Shown here: positions 16,133 to 24,744 of the stretch, piece after piece
How the letters are laid out: each line of letters starts with the position of its first letter
Numbering within the stretch: the stretch's first letter is position 1
Source: Streptomyces sp. AV19
GTDB lineage: Bacteria; Actinomycetota; Actinomycetes; Streptomycetales; Streptomycetaceae
Length of the DNA stretch: 64,000 nt
Direction: 5' to 3'
NCBI RefSeq assembly: GCF_015999245.1
Contig: NZ_JAEAMR010000022.1
Coordinates: 575,991-639,990, forward strand
Position numbers and translations under genes: made by a program
Notes under the pieces: model-generated
Told to the model about the DNA's origin: nothing
The model's input: only the letters and a program-made list of their open reading frames with translations
Database searches by the model: none

Positions 16133-16927
16133 ATGACCGAGGTATGGGGTTCCTCCCCGCGGCGGGGGCAGCCCGCCCGGCACGCCCCCGGCACCCCCTG
16201 CTGGACGAGCCTCCTGGTGCACGACCTGGAAGCGACCAAGGACTTCTACGGCGGCCTGTTCGGCTGGAGTTACTACAGCCCCGGGCCGCGCCAGCTCGGT
16301 CCCTACGTCCGCGCGACGGTCGACGGGCGCGACGTGGCCGGGATCGGTGAACTGCCGCCCGACCGGCGGCCGGCGACCGCGTGGACCACCTATCTGGCGA
16401 GCGACGACGCCGACTGTGCCGCGGAGTGGATCCGCTGCTCCGGCGGCACGGTCGGGGTGGGCCCCCTCGCCGCCGAGGACATCGGCCGCCTGGTGCTCGC
16501 CTCCGACCCGGCCGGCGCGCCCTTCGGCGTCTGGCAGGGACAGGACCTGACGGGGCCGCAGCCCTCCGGAGTGCCCGGTACGCCGGTGTGGCACGAGCTG
16601 GTCACCCACGACGCGGCAGCGGTGGTGAAGTTCTACAAGGCCCTGTTCCGTTACGAGACCAAGCCGGCCGGCTCCGCCGACTGCGACCGGCTCACGCTGC
16701 TGCTCGACGGCCGGCCGGTCGCCTCGGTCCGCGGCGCCGGGGCCGCGCTGCGCCGCCCGCACTGGACCACCTGGTTCGAGGTGGCCGACCCCGACGGCGC
16801 CGCCCGACGGGCCGAGGAACTGGGCGGACGCGTGCTGGACCCCCCGCACGACGACCCGGCGGGCCGCATGGCCTCGGTCGAGGACCCGGAGGGCGCCGCC
16901 CTCACCCTGCTGCGGACGGCCCGTTAG
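16133..16927 (+). CDS. Two-domain VOC (glyoxalase/bleomycin-resistance fold) protein
   Basis: A 264-residue protein of two tandem VOC modules. The first begins GTPCWTSLLVHDLEATKDFYGGLFGW and ends near GAPFGVWQ. The second begins PVWHELVTHDAAAVVKFYKALF and ends near DPEGAALTLL. The pattern resembles the hydroxylase-like family that includes mycobacterial CFP30B; the metal ligands are not all evident, so catalysis is uncertain. The ATG follows GAGGAGAGAGCGACG. Its last 26 bases overlap the end of the convergent tdk gene. Confidence 0.85.
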   Translation: MTEVWGSSPRRGQPARHAPGTPCWTSLLVHDLEATKDFYGGLFGWSYYSPGPRQLGPYVRATVDGRDVAGIGELPPDRRPATAWTTYLASDDADCAAEWIRCSGGTVGVGPLAAEDIGRLVLASDPAGAPFGVWQGQDLTGPQPSGVPGTPVWHELVTHDAAAVVKFYKALFRYETKPAGSADCDRLTLLLDGRPVASVRGAGAALRRPHWTTWFEVADPDGAARRAEELGGRVLDPPHDDPAGRMASVEDPEGAALTLLRTAR

Positions 16928-17600
16928 CCGCACCGGCCGCGCCTTCGATGGGTTCCGGGTCGACCGGCAGCACGTCGGGGGAGAGCGCGGCGGCCCGCGC
17001 CGCGGCCGCCGTCAGCCGCCGGCGGTGGTGACGACGGCACAGCACCTCGTAACCCACCACCGTCTCCGGCTGGTTGACGTCCCCGACGACGACCTGGGCG
17101 CCCTCGACGACCATCTGCCCGCCGACCGTACGGGCGTTGTGGGTGGCGCGCGCCCCGCACCAGCAGAGCGCCTCGACCTGCAGGACCTCGATGCGGTCGG
17201 CGAGTTCGACCAGCCGCTGCGAGCCGGGGAAGAGCTTGGTGCGGAAGTCGGTGGTGATGCCGAAGGCGAAGACGTCCAGTTCGAGGTCGTCGACGATCCG
17301 GGCCAGCTGGTCTATCTGCTCGGGGGCGAGGAACTGGGCCTCGTCGCAGATGACGTAGTCGGCGCGGCCGCCCGAGGAGAGGTGGCCGACGATGTGCGCG
17401 TAGAAGTCGAAGCCCTCCCCCGCCTCGACGGAGTCCGTCACCAGGCCGAGCCTTGAGGACAGTTTGCCCTCGCCCGCGCGGTCGTTGCGGGTGTAGATCA
17501 TCCCTTGCAGACCGCGGGCCGAGCGGTTGTGCTCGATCTGCAGAGCGAGGGTGCTCTTTCCGCAGTCCATGGTTCCGGAGAAGAACACCAGCTCGGGCAT
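16902..17600 (-). CDS. tdk: Thymidine kinase (type II)
   Basis: Phosphorylates thymidine to dTMP in nucleoside salvage. The 232-residue protein has the P-loop FFSGTMDCGKSTLALQ (about residues 6-21), the catalytic-base region VICDEAQFL and a zinc-binding lasso domain with CWCGARATHNAR and VLCRRHH. It is longer than the typical 190-200 residues because of an alanine-rich C-terminal tail. The family start MPELVFFSGTMD fixes the ATG at 17600. Confidence 0.94.
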   Translation of the reverse strand: MPELVFFSGTMDCGKSTLALQIEHNRSARGLQGMIYTRNDRAGEGKLSSRLGLVTDSVEAGEGFDFYAHIVGHLSSGGRADYVICDEAQFLAPEQIDQLARIVDDLELDVFAFGITTDFRTKLFPGSQRLVELADRIEVLQVEALCWCGARATHNARTVGGQMVVEGAQVVVGDVNQPETVVGYEVLCRRHHRRRLTAAAARAAALSPDVLPVDPEPIEGAAGAANGPSAAG

Positions 17601-17654
17601 GGGAAGGCCGATGCCTTTCGTTCGTGGGGGGCGTGCGGGGAACGTCGTGGGGGT

Positions 17655-17702
17655 GCTGCTGTACTCAGTTGCTGCCGTACTCAGGTGCCGCTGTGCTCAG
17701 GA
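17655..17702. repeat. Three imperfect 16-bp tandem repeats across a stop codon
   Basis: Units GCTGCTGTACTCAGTT, GCTGCCGTACTCAGGT and GCCGCTGTGCTCAGGA lie head to tail. The last unit contains the TGA of the leftward phosphatase-family gene (17697-17699). They therefore form the start of its 3' untranslated region. Confidence 0.7.
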
Positions 17703-18905
17703 GCGCACTTCGAGGAGCGGGACGAGCTGTTCGACGGGCGTCATGGAGCCGTGCAGGCCGACCATGGCGGACTCGTTGGGCTCGGTCTCGGTCGCGACGA
17801 TCGCGACGTCGTCCCGCGCGGCCGCGACCACGTCGCCGATCCGGGCGTACACCCGGTCGTCCACGCCGGCTCCCGGCGGGCCGAACCAGCCGGCCTCGAT
17901 GGCCTCGTCGCGCCCGGCGACCCACATCTGCTCCCCCAGCACCTCGCGCCACACGGCGAGCACATCGGCGGCGGCGCCCGGCACCGCGTAGACGTGCCGG
18001 GCCCGCGCCTCGCCGCCGAGGAGGGCCACGCCGGCGCGCAGCTCCCAGTCCTCGTCGAAGTCGATGCGCGCCTCGGGGGTGAACGGGATGTCGATCATGC
18101 CGTGGTCGGCGGTGACGTACAGCGCGGAGCGCGGCGGCAGTTGCTCGGCCAGCCGCTGGGCCAGCAGGTCCACGTACATCAGCTGGCCGCGCCACTCCTC
18201 GGAGTCGACGCCGAAGCGGTGGCCCTTGCCGTCCACCTCGCTGTAATAGGTGTAGACCAGCGAGCGGTCGGCGGCGCCGAGCTGCTGGGCGGCCAGATCC
18301 ATCCGGTCCTCGCCGGAGAGCCGGCCGTGGAAGGTGCCGCCGCTCAGCGCGATCTTCGTCAGCGGAGTGTGCTGGAAGTCGGGGGCGGACACCTGGCAGG
18401 TGTGGATCCCCGCGTCGTCCGCGAGCGAGAAGACGGTGGGGTACGGCTGCCACTGGTGCGGGTCGGTCCACGGCCGCCAGCGCAGCTGGTTCATCAGCTG
18501 TCCGGTCGCCGGGTCGGCGACGGTGTAGCCGGGCAGACCATGGACGCCGGGCGGCAGGCCGGTGCCCACCGAGGCCAGCGAGGTGGCCGTGGTGGAGGGG
18601 AAGCCCGCGGTCAGCGGCGTGCCGGTGCCGTTGCCCGAACTGCCGAGCAGCGAGTGGAGGAACGGCGCCTCGGCGGGATGGGCGCGCAGCAGCTCCCAGC
18701 CCAGGCCGTCGATCAGGAAGACGCAGACCCGGTCGGCGGGCGCCAGCTCCAGGCCGGAACGGAAGCCCGGGACGCCCATGCCCGCGACGGCGGAGGGCAG
18801 CAGGTCGGCCAGGGAGCCGGTGCCGTAGCGCGGCAGCGGGGCGGAGCGCGGGTCCAGGGGGGCGGGCTCGTACCAGGAGGAACCGGCGGTGGTCGGGTGG
18901 GACAT
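17697..18905 (-). CDS. Alkaline phosphatase superfamily protein (nucleotide pyrophosphatase/phosphodiesterase type)
   Basis: A 402-residue protein of the type I phosphodiesterase/nucleotide pyrophosphatase family. Metal and nucleophile motifs are visible: VFLIDGLGWELL (first metal Asp), AGFPSTTATSLASVGTGLPP (Thr nucleophile) and YVTADHGMIDIP (Asp/His metal ligands). There is no signal peptide or membrane segment, so it is probably cytoplasmic. It overlaps the upstream DUF5998 gene by one base (TGATG), showing coupling. The substrate is unknown. Confidence 0.87.
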   Translation of the reverse strand: MSHPTTAGSSWYEPAPLDPRSAPLPRYGTGSLADLLPSAVAGMGVPGFRSGLELAPADRVCVFLIDGLGWELLRAHPAEAPFLHSLLGSSGNGTGTPLTAGFPSTTATSLASVGTGLPPGVHGLPGYTVADPATGQLMNQLRWRPWTDPHQWQPYPTVFSLADDAGIHTCQVSAPDFQHTPLTKIALSGGTFHGRLSGEDRMDLAAQQLGAADRSLVYTYYSEVDGKGHRFGVDSEEWRGQLMYVDLLAQRLAEQLPPRSALYVTADHGMIDIPFTPEARIDFDEDWELRAGVALLGGEARARHVYAVPGAAADVLAVWREVLGEQMWVAGRDEAIEAGWFGPPGAGVDDRVYARIGDVVAAARDDVAIVATETEPNESAMVGLHGSMTPVEQLVPLLEVRS

Positions 18906-19492
18906 CAGCGGCCGGCGACCGCGGTCGCCTCGGAGAGCGCCTGGGCGAAGGCGAGGGTCTGGCGGACGCTGTCCGGCCCGTCGCCCGCCTCGCTGACGCG
19001 CAGGCTCAGGTCGTCCGCCGTCGTGGAGCCCGTGTAGCCGTGGTCCGCGTCGCAGTTGGGGTCGCCGCAGGCGGCGGGCTCCAGGTCGATCCGGGACACC
19101 GCGCCCCAGCCGATGGTGAGCACGACCTCGCGGGGCAGCGCGCCCGGGGTGTACGACTCGGGGTTGGCGACGACGCGGCTGACGACGACCGAGGAGATCC
19201 GCTCCAGCTTCACGGACTCGGTCGAGGTGGTGGCGTACGGGGACGGCGAGGTGCCGTCCGCGGCCTGCTCGTCGGTGTGGCTGACGATGAACCGCGTGCC
19301 CGTCAGGACGAGCACCGTCACATGGCGGCGGACCTCGTTGGAGTCGAACGTCGTCTCCTGGTGCACCAGGTACGACACGACCGGCTCACCGCCCACGGCC
19401 GCCTCCACGGCCTCGGCCACGAGGGCCGGGTAGTAGCCGCTGCGCTCGATCGCCGCGCGCAGCCCCTGGGTCGTCGTACCGGTCTTCGCCAT
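18905..19492 (-). CDS. DUF5998 family protein
   Basis: A 195-residue protein, MAKTGTTTQGLRAAIERSGY at its start, with a compact beta-rich middle (YLVHQETTFDSNEVRRHVTV, TGTRFIVSHTDEQ) and a CGDPNCDADHGYTG loop with two cysteines and a histidine that may bind metal. It is an actinobacterial conserved family of unknown function. It is translationally coupled to the phosphodiesterase-like gene after it, which suggests a shared role. Confidence 0.8.
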   Translation of the reverse strand: MAKTGTTTQGLRAAIERSGYYPALVAEAVEAAVGGEPVVSYLVHQETTFDSNEVRRHVTVLVLTGTRFIVSHTDEQAADGTSPSPYATTSTESVKLERISSVVVSRVVANPESYTPGALPREVVLTIGWGAVSRIDLEPAACGDPNCDADHGYTGSTTADDLSLRVSEAGDGPDSVRQTLAFAQALSEATAVAGR

Positions 19493-19590
19493 ACGCCCAT
19501 CCTACGGGGCGTACGGAGCCCGGCCGCCGCCGATGCCCGCCCCGGTCCGGCGGATCCCGGCCATGTCCGGGCGGGACGGCGGCGGGACGG

Positions 19591-22440
19591 TCAGTACGAC
19601 GGCAGGCTGCGCGGGCCCAGGTCCGTGCGCGGCGGGGGCGGGGCCAGGCGCAGGGAGGCGCCCAGGACATGGACGCCGTGCTGGGCGACGATCACCGGCT
19701 CCAGGTCCGCGCCGACGACCTCCGGGTGGTCGTCGACCAGCCGCGAGAGGCGCAGCAGCAGCTCCTCCAGCGCCCCGGTGTCCACGGGGGACGCGCCGCG
19801 CCAGCCGAACAGCAGCGGTGCGGTGCGCACCGAGCGGATGAGCTCGGCCGCGTCCCGGTCGGTGGTCGGGACCAGGCAGTGCGCGGTGTCGCCGAGGAGC
19901 AGGGAGGGGGCGCCGGCCAGCCCGAAGGAGAGCACGGCGCCGGCGGCCGGGTCGATCGCGGCGCGGACGACGGTGTCGACGCCGCGCGGGGCCATCGCCT
20001 GCACCACCAGCCGGGTCTCCGAGGGCTTGCCGAGCAGCTCGGTCAACTCGGTGTAGGCGCGCAGCAGTTCCGCCTCGCCGCCGAGGTCGAGGCGGACGCC
20101 GCCGAGGTCGGCGCGGTGGCGCAGGTGCGGGGCGGTGGGCTTGAGCGCGACGGGGAAGCCGAGGCGGTGGGCGGCGGCCACGGCGGCGTCCGGGTCGGGG
20201 GCGGGCAGGGCGGGGAGCACGGCGATGCCGTAGCGGGCGAGCAGGCGCTGGGTGTCGGCGGCGGAGAGGGTGACGGCGCGCGGGCCGGTGCCGCCGGGGG
20301 CCGTGGCGCCGTGGGCGTCGAGCAGCACCTCGATGTCGGCGGCGGCGCCCGCCTCGTCGATGTCGTCGTACTCGGGGACGCGGCCGGGGGACTCCTCGGC
20401 CCGGCGGCGCCACTGGGCGTAGCGCGTGGCCTGGGCCAGGGCCCTGGCTGCCCGCTCGGCGGCGGGGTAGACGGGGATGCGCGGGGAGGCGGGGCCGGGG
20501 GCCCGGGCGTCGTCCGGCGGGACGTCTTCCGGCTGGGTGTCTTCCGGTTCCTGCGGGACGTCTTCCGGCGGGGCGGCCAGGGCTTCGGCGAGGCCGGGTA
20601 TCTCCAGGTGGACCACGCACACCGGCTTGGCCGCGGGAGCGGTGGCGACGGCGGAGCGCAGGGCCGTGGCGAGCTCCTCGGCGGACTCGCTGCCGACCCT
20701 CGGGATGGCGGTGACGACGACCGCGTCGCAGGCGTCGTCCGCCAGGGCGGTGGCGAGGGTGGCGCGGAAGTCCTCCGGGAGGGCGTCGGTGGTGAGGTCG
20801 AGCGGGGGGCGCGGGCGCAGCCCGTCGGTCAGGCAGGCGTCGTAGGTGAGCAGGGCCAGCGACTGGGAGTTGCCCAGGATGGCCACGCGGGGCCCGGCGG
20901 GCAGCGGCTGGGCGGCGAGCAGCAGTCCGGTGTCGGTGAGCTCGGTGACGGTGTCGACCCGGATGACCCCGGCCTGGCGCAGCAGGTCGGAGACGGTGGC
21001 GTCGGGGATGCGGGTGGTGGGCACGGTGTGCCCGGCGGGGGCGGCGGCGCCGTGCCGGGCGCCCTTGACCACGACGACGGGTTTGCGGCGGGCGGTGCGC
21101 CGGGCGAGGCGGGTGAACTTCCGCGGGTTGCCGATGGATTCGAGGTACATGAGGGCGACGTCGGTGTCCGGGTCGTCGTACCAGAACTGGAGGAAGTCGT
21201 TCCCGGAGAGGTCGGCCCGGTTGCCCGCGGAGACGAAGGTGGAGACGGAGGCGAGCCCGGCGCCGGCGGCCCGCCGGTGCAGCTCGGAGAGGAGCGCGAT
21301 GCCGATGGCTCCGGACTGGCTGAAGAGCCCGACCCGGCCGGGGGCGGGCAGCTCGGGCGCGAGGGAGGCGTTGAGCCGGACGCCGGCGGCGGTGTTCACC
21401 AGGCCGAAGGAGTTGGGGCCGATGATGCGCATCCCGTAGGACCGGGCCTGCCGGACCAGTTCGCGCTGGCGGTCGCGGCCCTCGGGGCCGCTCTCGGCGA
21501 ATCCGGCGGAGAGCACCACGAGGCCCTGGACGCCGTGCTCACCGCAGTCGGCGACGACGGAGGGCACTTCGGCGGCGGGCACGGCGACGACGGCGAGGTC
21601 GACGGGGGCTTCGATCTCCCGGAGCGAGCGGGCGGCGGGGACGCCCTCGGGGTCGAGCCGCGTCAGGCCGTCCGGGAAGGCCCGGTTGACTGCGTACACC
21701 CGGCCGGTGAAGCCGCCGGCCAGCAGGTTGCGCAGCACGGTGCGGCCCATGCCGTCGGCCGCGCGGCCGGTGCCGACGACGGCGACGCTGCCGGGGGCGA
21801 GGAGGCGCTGCACGGACCGGGCCTCGGCCCGCTGCTCGCGGGCGCGCTGGACGGCGAGCGAGCGGTCGGTGGGCTCCAGGTCGAGCTCGAGGCGGACGAC
21901 GCCGTCCTCGAAGCTCCGCTTCTGGGTGTAGCCGGCGTCCGTGAACACCTTGATCATCTTGGTGTTGGCGGGCAGGACCTCGGCGGCGAAGCGCCGGATG
22001 CCGCGCTCCCGGGCCACGGCCGCGATGTGCTCCAGCAGGGCGGAGGCCACGCCCCGGCCCTGGTGGGCGTCCTGGACCAGGAAGGCGACCTCCGCCTCGT
22101 CGGTCGCACCCGCCGCGGGGCGGCCCCGGGGGTCGATGCGGTCGTAGCGGACCGTGGCGATGAACTCGCCGCCGACGGTGGCGGCGAGGCCGACCCGGTC
22201 GTTGTAGTCGTGGTGGGTGAAGCGGTGCAGATCCCGGTCGGACAGCCGGGGGTAGGGCGCGAAGAAGCGGTAGTACTTGGACTCGTCCGAGACGTGTTCG
22301 TAGAAGCTGACCAGGCGCCGCACGTCGTCGGGGGTGATGGGGCGGATCCGGGTGGTGCCGCCGTCGCGCAGGACGACATCGGCTTCCCAGTGGGCCGGGT
22401 AGTTGGTGAACCGCGTCGCGTGCTCGGACGGCGTCTGCAT
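19591..22440 (-). CDS. Pat-type protein lysine acetyltransferase (GNAT fused to NDP-forming acyl-CoA synthetase-like domains)
   Basis: A 949-residue fusion. Residues 1-180 are a GNAT acetyltransferase (acetyl-CoA loop DAHQGRGVASALLEHI, about 128-143). Residues 220-640 are CoA-binding and succinyl-CoA-ligase-like domains (SVAVVGTGRAADGMG, GPNSFGLVN, SQSGAIGIALL). After an acidic Pro-rich linker (PEDVPQEPEDTQPEDVPPDD) comes an ATP-grasp-like domain (LSAADTQRLLARYGIAVLP to GASLRL). This N-terminal GNAT order is that of S. lividans PatA, which acetylates acetyl-CoA synthetase. In the Salmonella Pat order the GNAT domain is C-terminal. The adjacent ptsH suggests a link with carbon control. The start is fixed by the MQTPSEHATRF beginning. 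Confidence 0.88.
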   Translation of the reverse strand: MQTPSEHATRFTNYPAHWEADVVLRDGGTTRIRPITPDDVRRLVSFYEHVSDESKYYRFFAPYPRLSDRDLHRFTHHDYNDRVGLAATVGGEFIATVRYDRIDPRGRPAAGATDEAEVAFLVQDAHQGRGVASALLEHIAAVARERGIRRFAAEVLPANTKMIKVFTDAGYTQKRSFEDGVVRLELDLEPTDRSLAVQRAREQRAEARSVQRLLAPGSVAVVGTGRAADGMGRTVLRNLLAGGFTGRVYAVNRAFPDGLTRLDPEGVPAARSLREIEAPVDLAVVAVPAAEVPSVVADCGEHGVQGLVVLSAGFAESGPEGRDRQRELVRQARSYGMRIIGPNSFGLVNTAAGVRLNASLAPELPAPGRVGLFSQSGAIGIALLSELHRRAAGAGLASVSTFVSAGNRADLSGNDFLQFWYDDPDTDVALMYLESIGNPRKFTRLARRTARRKPVVVVKGARHGAAAPAGHTVPTTRIPDATVSDLLRQAGVIRVDTVTELTDTGLLLAAQPLPAGPRVAILGNSQSLALLTYDACLTDGLRPRPPLDLTTDALPEDFRATLATALADDACDAVVVTAIPRVGSESAEELATALRSAVATAPAAKPVCVVHLEIPGLAEALAAPPEDVPQEPEDTQPEDVPPDDARAPGPASPRIPVYPAAERAARALAQATRYAQWRRRAEESPGRVPEYDDIDEAGAAADIEVLLDAHGATAPGGTGPRAVTLSAADTQRLLARYGIAVLPALPAPDPDAAVAAAHRLGFPVALKPTAPHLRHRADLGGVRLDLGGEAELLRAYTELTELLGKPSETRLVVQAMAPRGVDTVVRAAIDPAAGAVLSFGLAGAPSLLLGDTAHCLVPTTDRDAAELIRSVRTAPLLFGWRGASPVDTGALEELLLRLSRLVDDHPEVVGADLEPVIVAQHGVHVLGASLRLAPPPPRTDLGPRSLPSY

Positions 22441-22499
22441 GGGGCCAGCGTACGGCCGGGTACCGACACCGCGACCGAGCACCGTCCGCCCCGTGCGAC

Positions 22500-22515
22500 A
22501 CTGGTCTAGACAACC
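22500..22515. promoter_or_regulatory. DasR-responsive element (dre) upstream of ptsH
   Basis: ACTGGTCTAGACAACC agrees closely with the 16-bp dre consensus as I recall it (ACTGGTCTAGACCAGT-like), with a fully conserved centre. It ends 23 bases before the ptsH ATG. DasR, a GntR-family sensor of glucosamine phosphates, is known to control pts genes in Streptomyces. Confidence 0.75.
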
Positions 22516-22538
22516 ACTTCGACTTGAAGGGCAACACC

Positions 22539-22820
22539 ATGGTTGAGCGCCGAGTGAACGTCGGCTGGGCCGAGGGTCTGCACGCCCGCCCGGCGTCGAT
22601 CTTCGTCCGTGCGGCGACAGCTGCCGGAGTCCCCGTGACGGTCGCCAAGGCCGGCGGCACCCCCGTGAACGCCGCGTCCATGCTGGCCGTGCTGGGCCTG
22701 GGCGCGCAGGGTGGCGAGGAGCTCGTCCTCGCCAGCGAGTCCGAGGGCGCCGAGGCCGCGCTCGACCGCCTGGCGAAGCTGGTCGCCGAGGGGCTGGAGG
22801 AGCTCCCGGAGACCGTCTGA
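22539..22820 (+). CDS. ptsH: Phosphocarrier protein HPr
   Basis: General phosphocarrier of the sugar phosphotransferase system, taking phosphate from enzyme I to sugar-specific IIA domains. It has 93 residues. The active-site His15 lies in GLHARPAS, and a serine at 47 (NAASMLAVL) sits where regulatory phosphorylation occurs in Firmicutes HPr. The ATG follows GAAGGGCAACACC. A dre box covers the promoter region. A 15-bp hairpin follows the stop. It is a single-gene unit between the pat-like gene (divergent) and a GntR gene (convergent). Confidence 0.96.
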   Translation: MVERRVNVGWAEGLHARPASIFVRAATAAGVPVTVAKAGGTPVNAASMLAVLGLGAQGGEELVLASESEGAEAALDRLAKLVAEGLEELPETV

Positions 22821-22834
22821 CCCCGGAACGCGGC

Positions 22835-22870
22835 GGGGCCGCGGCGGCCCTCAGCGGCCGCCGCGGCCCC
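22835..22870. terminator. ptsH terminator hairpin
   Basis: Perfect 15-bp stem GGGGCCGCGGCGGCC with a 6-base loop, 15 bases past the ptsH stop. Confidence 0.85.
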
Positions 22871-22970
22871 GTCGTGTGCTCCGCCCGGCACACGGGCGGC
22901 GGATTCCGCCCGCGAACCGCCACAATTCCCGGCCGGAATTTCCTCCGCGTACCGGAATAGCGCGGGGTTG

Positions 22971-23699
22971 TTACAGGCGGGCGCTCGCCGTGTTCACGGC
23001 GCGTTTCCCGTCCGCCGCCCGCGGCACCCCGGCCGGCGGGACCGGACGCCACAGCCGGAATTCCCCCGGCGGCCGCTGGGCCCGTACCGCCGCGATCGAC
23101 CGCGCCCGCTCCGCGTCACGGCGCAGGATGGCGTCCACCAGGGCCGCGTGCGTCTCCCAGACCTCCGCCGGCCGGGCCGGCGGCTCGGCCGCGTACACCC
23201 AGGCGATCTTGCGCCGGACCTGGGTGAGCAGGGCCGCGAGACTCGGGCTGCCGGACGCCTGGGCCAGCGTCTCGTCGAACCAGTCGCCCAGCTGGCACAA
23301 CTCCCCCGTCCGCCCCGAGCGGACGCGCTCCCGGCCCAGCCGCACCAGCCCCCGCAGCACCTTCAGGTGCGCGTCGGTGCGCCGCTGCGCCGCACGGGCG
23401 GCGCCCAGCGGCTCCAGCAGGGCGCGGACGTCGAGCAGGTCGGCGGCCTCCTGCTCGGTCGGCTCGGCGACGCAGGCGCCGGCGTGCCGGCGGGTGGTGA
23501 CGAAGCCCTCGGAGGCCAGGGTGCGCAGGGCCTCGCGGACGGGCACGCGGGAGACGCCGTAGCGGCGGGCGAGGAGCTCCTCGATGAGCCGGCTGCCCGG
23601 CGGGAAGGCACCGGAGACGATGTCGTCGCGGATGGCCGCGCACACGGCCTGGGCGGAGACGCGGCGGGCGTCCCGCACCTCGTCGCCCTCGCTGGTCAC
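22971..23699 (-). CDS. GntR-family regulator, FadR/FCD subgroup
   Basis: A 242-residue repressor with an N-terminal winged helix (AIRDDIVSGAFPPGSRLIEE, then RYGVSRVPVREALRTLASEGFV, about residues 22-70) and a C-terminal FCD ligand domain (DLLDVRALLEPLGAA onward, containing ETHAALVDAILRRD with a probable metal-binding His). The effector is likely a small organic acid, which is not identifiable. The GTG at 23699 is preferred; a TTG one codon earlier is also possible. It is convergent with ptsH and separate from the DasR locus. Confidence 0.86.
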   Translation of the reverse strand: MTSEGDEVRDARRVSAQAVCAAIRDDIVSGAFPPGSRLIEELLARRYGVSRVPVREALRTLASEGFVTTRRHAGACVAEPTEQEAADLLDVRALLEPLGAARAAQRRTDAHLKVLRGLVRLGRERVRSGRTGELCQLGDWFDETLAQASGSPSLAALLTQVRRKIAWVYAAEPPARPAEVWETHAALVDAILRRDAERARSIAAVRAQRPPGEFRLWRPVPPAGVPRAADGKRAVNTASARL

Positions 23700-23868
23700 C
23701 AACGTCCCCGCATCGACGAACCCCTCCGTATCGCCCCGCTCCGCGTCGCCCCGCCGAATGGCATTCCGGTTGACGCCTGTTCAAGGATGCCCGGGGACGA
23801 TCGACTCTATTGCAATCACGTACGAATTCCGATGGCCGCCCGAGAGGCAGGGAAACGTTTTGGCCACG

Positions 23869-23900
23869 CCGAAGGCCCCGGCCGGAGCCGGGGCCTTCGG
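23869..23900 (-). terminator. Terminator of the M23 peptidase gene
   Basis: Perfect 14-bp stem CCGAAGGCCCCGGC with loop CGGA, 18 bases past the peptidase stop. Confidence 0.85.
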
Positions 23901-23917
23901 GAAATCCTGGGCGCGTC

Positions 23918-24724
23918 CTAGATGTTGACGCCGTGGGCACGCAGATAGGCGACCGGGTCGATGTCCGAACCGTAGGTGGGCGCGGTGCGGGCCTCGAAGT
24001 GCAGGTGCGGGCCGGTGACATTGCCGGTGGAGCCGGAGAGGCCGATCTGCTGGCCGGGGGTGACGGTCTGGCCGGCACTGACGGATATGGACGACAGGTG
24101 GCCGTACTGGGTGTAGGTGCCGTCGTTGTGCTGGATGACGATGTTGTTGCCGTATGCGCCGCCCCAGCCGGCCTCGACGACGGTGCCGGCGCCGACGGCC
24201 TGCACGACACTGCCCTCGCCGGCGTGGAAGTCCACACCGGTGTGGCTGCCGGAGGACCACAGGCCGCTGGTGGCCTTGTAGGTGGTGGAGACGAAGGAGC
24301 CGGCGATCGGCATCACGAACGCGTTGAGCCGCTTGCGCTCCGCCTCGCGGGCGGCCCGCTCCGCCTCGGCGCGCTCGGCCTCGGCCTTGCGCTTCGCCTC
24401 GTCGGCGCGCTTCTTGACCAGGGCGGCCTGCTGCTTGGCCTCGGACTCGGCCTGCTCCCGGGCGGCGGCCTGGTCGGCGGAACCCTGCTGCATCTGGGCC
24501 TGCTCGCCGACGCCGTCGGCCACGCGGTCGGAGAGCACGACGGCCTGGGTGAGGCCGGTGTCCTCGGGACGCTGCGCGTCGTCGGGGGAGGCGGCGAAGG
24601 CCGGAGCGGCGACGCCGGCGACGACGCCCGCGGCGGTGAGGGTGGCTATGCCGGCGACGTTGGCGCCGACACGGGCGGCGCGGCTCGGACGACGGTGCTT
24701 CCCGGTGGCACGGGTGAACGCCAT
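23918..24724 (-). CDS. Secreted M23-family endopeptidase (LytM-like)
   Basis: A predicted cell-wall hydrolase of 268 residues. A basic N-terminus and hydrophobic segment end in APAFAAS, a signal peptide with cleavage near residue 45. A charged coiled-coil region rich in Ala, Glu and Lys follows (about 75-135). The peptidase domain has the zinc motifs GSHTGVDFHAGEG and GPHLHFEAR and ends DPVAYLRAHGVNI. These enzymes cut peptide cross-bridges in peptidoglycan and act in growth and spore germination. The ydaO/c-di-AMP riboswitch upstream predicts control by cyclic di-AMP, as for other Streptomyces wall-remodelling genes. Confidence 0.93.
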   Translation of the reverse strand: MAFTRATGKHRRPSRAARVGANVAGIATLTAAGVVAGVAAPAFAASPDDAQRPEDTGLTQAVVLSDRVADGVGEQAQMQQGSADQAAAREQAESEAKQQAALVKKRADEAKRKAEAERAEAERAAREAERKRLNAFVMPIAGSFVSTTYKATSGLWSSGSHTGVDFHAGEGSVVQAVGAGTVVEAGWGGAYGNNIVIQHNDGTYTQYGHLSSISVSAGQTVTPGQQIGLSGSTGNVTGPHLHFEARTAPTYGSDIDPVAYLRAHGVNI

Positions 24725-24744
24725 GGCTACGGCTGTTCCTTTCC

